From the NCBI GenBank assembly GCA_037446075.1, contig JBBIJH010000124.1, positions 1 through 7,976 of the forward strand: a stretch of DNA of 7,976 nucleotides, read 5' to 3'. Each line of letters begins with the position of its first letter. Positions within the stretch are counted from its first letter, which is position 1. Shown here in pieces: positions 6,178 through 7,976 of this stretch. The stretch comes from JBBIJH01 sp037446075. GTDB lineage: Bacteria; Bacteroidota; Ignavibacteria; UBA10030; JAHEZR01. Both the position numbers and the translations under genes were made by a program. Under the pieces are notes generated by a model. It was not told the DNA's origin, ran no database searches, and saw nothing but the letters and a program-made list of their open reading frames with translations.

Positions 6178-6789
6178 GTGGTCGCGATCATCGGACTTGG
6201 AAATCCCGGATACGAATACGAGTGGACACGGCACAACATGGGCTTCAAAGTCGTCGATGCGATTTCCGAAGCTCTCGAGGTTGAGTTGGATGCGGGAAGA
6301 GGAAACTATCTGATCGGAATCACAGACTACCATCGCAAGGAGCTAGCACTCGTTAAGCCATTGACTTATATGAACAATAGTGGGCGAGCTGTCGCGGAAT
6401 TTGTCGAGCGTTATAGCATCCGAGTGGAAGACCTCCTTGTTGTCTGTGACGATTTTCATCTTCCACTTGGAAGGCTTCGCCTGCGCGCACGAGGTAGCGA
6501 CGGTGGCCACAACGGACTTTACTCCATCATTTATCACTTGCAGACAAACGCATTCCCACGTCTCCGATGCGGTATCGGACGTCCCGATCTGATCGCAAAG
6601 AGCTTTCACCCGGCCGACTTTGTGCTCTCGGTCTTTGAGAAGGAGGAAACGCCCCGGGTTAGGAGCATGATCGATGATGCCCGAGATGCATCTTTGTCGT
6701 TCGTCGCCGAGGGGATTGTTGCGGCGATGGACCGCTGGAACGCGCCACGGAGGAATTTATCCTCGGACACGAGGGTTGCAATTAACTAG
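6178..6789 (+). CDS. pth: Peptidyl-tRNA hydrolase
   Basis: Pth cleaves the ester bond of peptidyl-tRNA released by stalled or aborted ribosomes and recycles the tRNA. The 203 residues are close to the usual 190-200. The active site is complete: N9 in GLGNPGYEY, catalytic H19 in TRHNMGF, N66 in KPLTYMNNSG, D91 in VCDDFHLPLG, and N112 in GSDGGHNGL. These correspond to E. coli N10, H20, N68, D93 and N114. The DDFHLPLG segment differs from the E. coli DELDLPPG but keeps the essential aspartate. The start must be GTG at 6178, because it is the only usable start codon between the rplY frame's stop at 6145 and the catalytic region. No SD precedes it; instead the leader holds CACCTCC at 6155-6161. 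Translation may depend on coupling with rplY, 30 bases upstream. Confidence 0.95.
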   Translation: MVAIIGLGNPGYEYEWTRHNMGFKVVDAISEALEVELDAGRGNYLIGITDYHRKELALVKPLTYMNNSGRAVAEFVERYSIRVEDLLVVCDDFHLPLGRLRLRARGSDGGHNGLYSIIYHLQTNAFPRLRCGIGRPDLIAKSFHPADFVLSVFEKEETPRVRSMIDDARDASLSFVAEGIVAAMDRWNAPRRNLSSDTRVAIN

Positions 6790-6796
6790 TTCAACA

Positions 6797-6803
6797 GAGA
6801 GGG
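6797..6803 (+). promoter_or_regulatory. Ribosome binding site supporting the TTG start of rpsF
   Basis: GAGAGGG, with the core GAGG at 6799-6802, lies five bases before the TTG at 6808. It is the only good SD in the short pth-rpsF gap and decides this non-ATG start, which also yields the normal S6 N-terminus. Confidence 0.7.
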
Positions 6804-6807
6804 CAAT

Positions 6808-7194
6808 TTGAATCAGAGAAAACGCACGTATGAGACAACATTCATTGTGAACGCCTCGCTGGACGACGCTCAAATTGAGACGGTGATTGCAAGGGTTCAA
6901 GAATTAATTAGTAAGAACGACGGTGAAGTGAAAGGAGTGAATCGCTGGGGCCGAAGGAGGCTCGCTTATTCAATCCAGAAAAAAAATAACGGCTACTTCG
7001 TCTGTATCGAGTACGTCGGGACGGGGGATATTGTCTCGAAGCTCGATCGCCATTTTCGTCTGGAGGAGAGTGTCCTGCGGTATCTCACCGTCGTCGTGCC
7101 CAAGCAGGTTCTGAAAGCTCGAGCGTCACTTGCAACCGATGCAGGGGCGCCGGCGACCGTCGAAGTTGAGTCGCCCACGTCCACCCAGCTGTAG
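6808..7194 (+). CDS. rpsF: 30S ribosomal protein S6
   Basis: S6 binds the central domain of 16S rRNA as a heterodimer with S18 in the platform of the small subunit. The 128-residue protein opens with the typical RTYETTFIVNASLDD strand (6-20). It continues with a helix (QIETVIARVQELISKNDGEV), the family signature WGRRRLAYSIQKKNNGYFV (47-65, W-G-R-R-x-L-A-Y), and ends its core with the helix and strand FRLEESVLRYLTVVVP (83-98). A short Ala/Thr/Ser tail follows instead of a poly-glutamate tail. It starts at TTG, backed by the SD at 6797-6803. It lies 18 bases after pth and before ssb and rpsR, the classic S6-SSB-S18 order. Confidence 0.96.
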   Translation: MNQRKRTYETTFIVNASLDDAQIETVIARVQELISKNDGEVKGVNRWGRRRLAYSIQKKNNGYFVCIEYVGTGDIVSKLDRHFRLEESVLRYLTVVVPKQVLKARASLATDAGAPATVEVESPTSTQL

Positions 7195-7207
7195 AGGAGA
7201 ACCCAAC

Positions 7208-7288
7208 TTGAATCGCGAATCCATTCAAGAGCATCTTGGCAATCGTCTCATTCCACCAATGTGTCGAGAGGAGGAACGCTATGGCTGA
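7208..7288 (+). CDS. Possible 26-residue leader peptide or small protein before ssb
   Basis: This short frame starts at TTG (7208-7210) eight bases after a strong SD, AGGAG at 7195-7199, which begins immediately after the rpsF stop. It ends at TGA 7286-7288, overlapping the ssb start (ATG at 7281) by eight bases. The ssb ribosome site lies inside it. The product would begin MNRESIQEHLG and end EERYG; it is hydrophilic, has no membrane segment and matches no family I know. The same operon demonstrably uses a TTG start for rpsF, which makes initiation here believable. It could couple ssb translation to rpsF, encode a functional small protein, or be a coincidence. The strong, otherwise unexplained SD is the main evidence. 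Confidence 0.35.
   Translation: MNRESIQEHLGNRLIPPMCREEERYG
7269..7274 (+). promoter_or_regulatory. Ribosome binding site fixing the ssb start
   Basis: AGGAGG, a perfect anti-16S match, sits six bases before the ATG at 7281. It favours that start over the upstream in-frame TTG at 7236, which would add 15 residues not found in SSB proteins. Confidence 0.85.
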
Positions 7289-7784
7289 CTTAAAGATGCC
7301 CGAACTGAACAACGTGGTCATTGCTGGCAACCTCACGAAAGATCCGGTGTTCAGACAGACGACGAACGGGACGCCCGTCGTGAATTTCTCCATTGCGTCG
7401 AACCGAAAGTACCGCGACTCCAGCAATCAGTGGCTCGAGGACGTCTGCTACGTCGGCATTGTGGCGTGGAACAAGCTTGCGGAGAGCTGCCGCGAACGAT
7501 TGAAAAAGGGGGATGCCGTATTGATTGACGGTGAACTGCAGAGCCGGACATGGAAAACCAACGACGGCTTCAATCGCAGCGTCGTCGAGATCAAGGCGAG
7601 GCGAATTCAGTTCTTGAATAAGAAAGGGCGACTTACGGACGTGAGCGCTGAGGAGAGTGCCCAGCCTGCGCACCATGAGGAGCCAACTGTCATCGAAGAC
7701 GATTCCTTTGACAAGTTCCTCTCCAAGGAAGAATCTGCTTTACTGAACAACAGCCCGAGTATTTCACCGAAGACGGAGGGATGA
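7281..7784 (+). CDS. ssb: Single-stranded DNA-binding protein SSB
   Basis: SSB coats single-stranded DNA during replication, recombination and repair. The 167-residue protein has one OB-fold over about 1-113: NNVVIAGNLTKDPVFRQTTNG (10-30), the strand PVVNFSIASNRKYRD, the tryptophan-containing VCYVGIVAWNKLAESC (55-70), KKGDAVLIDGELQSRTW (75-91) and VVEIKARRIQFL (101-112). These are standard family features. After residue 115 comes a variable, acidic tail. The usual acidic tip (DDDIPF or close) that recruits partner proteins is not at the C-terminus. An internal IEDDSFDKFL (138-147) looks like a displaced or altered version, followed by about 20 further polar residues ending PKTEG. The frame is continuous, with no sign of an obvious frameshift. 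It lies between rpsF and rpsR. Confidence 0.96.
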   Translation: MADLKMPELNNVVIAGNLTKDPVFRQTTNGTPVVNFSIASNRKYRDSSNQWLEDVCYVGIVAWNKLAESCRERLKKGDAVLIDGELQSRTWKTNDGFNRSVVEIKARRIQFLNKKGRLTDVSAEESAQPAHHEEPTVIEDDSFDKFLSKEESALLNNSPSISPKTEG

Positions 7785-7793
7785 GACACACGG

Positions 7794-7976
7794 ATGGCTT
7801 TTAAAGATACCGGGACACTGAAGAAGAAACGAATCTGCCGTTTCTGCGAAGGGAAGGAGACTTACATCGATTACAAGGACGAGAAGCGTCTCCACCGCTT
7901 TATCACCGAACAGGGGAAGATCATCCCGAAGCGGATCACAGGGACGTGCTCGAAACACCAGCGCCAGTTGGCCACA
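7794..7976 (+). CDS. rpsR: 30S ribosomal protein S18, 3' end outside the window
   Basis: S18 pairs with S6 on the 16S rRNA platform. The first 61 residues are visible and the frame is open at the window edge. They include KKKRICRFCEGKE (10-22), YIDYKDEKRLHRFIT (24-38), GKIIPKRITGTCSKHQRQLAT (41-61): the S18 core sequence with its conserved P-K-R-I-T-G-x-x-x-K-x-Q-R pattern. A C-x-x-C pair (C15, C18) plus C52 and H55 suggests the zinc-binding form, though metal binding is inferred. The ATG at 7794 is nine bases after the ssb stop. The GGAGGG at 7775-7780, within the end of ssb, is 13 bases away, longer than ideal, but no closer in-frame start exists. Confidence 0.95.
   Translation, partial: MAFKDTGTLKKKRICRFCEGKETYIDYKDEKRLHRFITEQGKIIPKRITGTCSKHQRQLAT

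Noticed and set aside
7236..7280. Upstream TTG extension of ssb
   Set aside because: The perfect AGGAGG six bases before the ATG at 7281 and the family's normal N-terminus favour the shorter protein.
1..7976. CRISPR array, insertion sequence, tRNA or phage remnant
   Set aside because: No spaced direct repeats, transposase motifs, terminal inverted repeats or cloverleaf-like segments were seen by reading; genes are contiguous housekeeping genes.

Overview
This is a bacterial chromosomal window of moderate GC content (roughly half by eye). It is gene-dense and made almost entirely of recognisable core genes. There is no mobile element, CRISPR array, rRNA or tRNA. The order prs - rplY(ctc) - pth - rpsF - ssb - rpsR, a recA-recX pair, a PolB-type exonuclease and long, charged-tailed L25 suggest a member of the Bacteroidota/Chlorobi/Ignavibacteria (FCB) neighbourhood. 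I favour an Ignavibacteria- or Chlorobi-like organism. That placement is inferred from protein flavour and synteny and has not been tested by alignment. Several genes have clear Shine-Dalgarno (SD) sequences and one promoter is a near-consensus sigma70 type, which argues against a typical Bacteroidia genome.

Left block (1-2775, + strand). The window opens with what is probably the C-terminal tail of an unidentified protein (to 164). A short regulatory region with a candidate promoter follows, then recA, recX and a DEDDy-type 3'-5' exonuclease related to the PolB proofreading domain. These three genes are close together in one direction and look like a DNA-repair/recombination transcription unit: the recombinase, its modulator and a nuclease.

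Middle block (2776-4457). A single arsenite S-adenosylmethionine methyltransferase (arsM, +) is followed tail-to-tail by bioY (-), the substrate-binding membrane subunit of an ECF biotin transporter. They are separated by only about 20 bases. Neither has its usual partners (arsR or other ars genes; ecfA/ecfT) inside the window. bioY and prs diverge from a region that holds the best promoter in the window (TTGACA, 17-base spacer, TATATT, reading toward prs) and a perfect 10-bp inverted repeat over its -35 box.

Right block (4458-7976, + strand). prs (PRPP synthesis), rplY/ctc (ribosomal protein L25), pth (peptidyl-tRNA hydrolase), rpsF (S6), ssb and rpsR (S18, cut by the window edge) form a tight operon joining nucleotide precursor supply, translation and single-stranded DNA binding. 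pth starts with GTG and rpsF with TTG. Between rpsF and ssb there is a 26-codon TTG-started reading frame with its own good SD; it overlaps the ssb start and may be a leader peptide or small protein.

I did not find a convincing new multi-gene system. The points most worth checking are the small frame before ssb, the inverted repeat between bioY and prs, and the unusual C-terminus of SSB.
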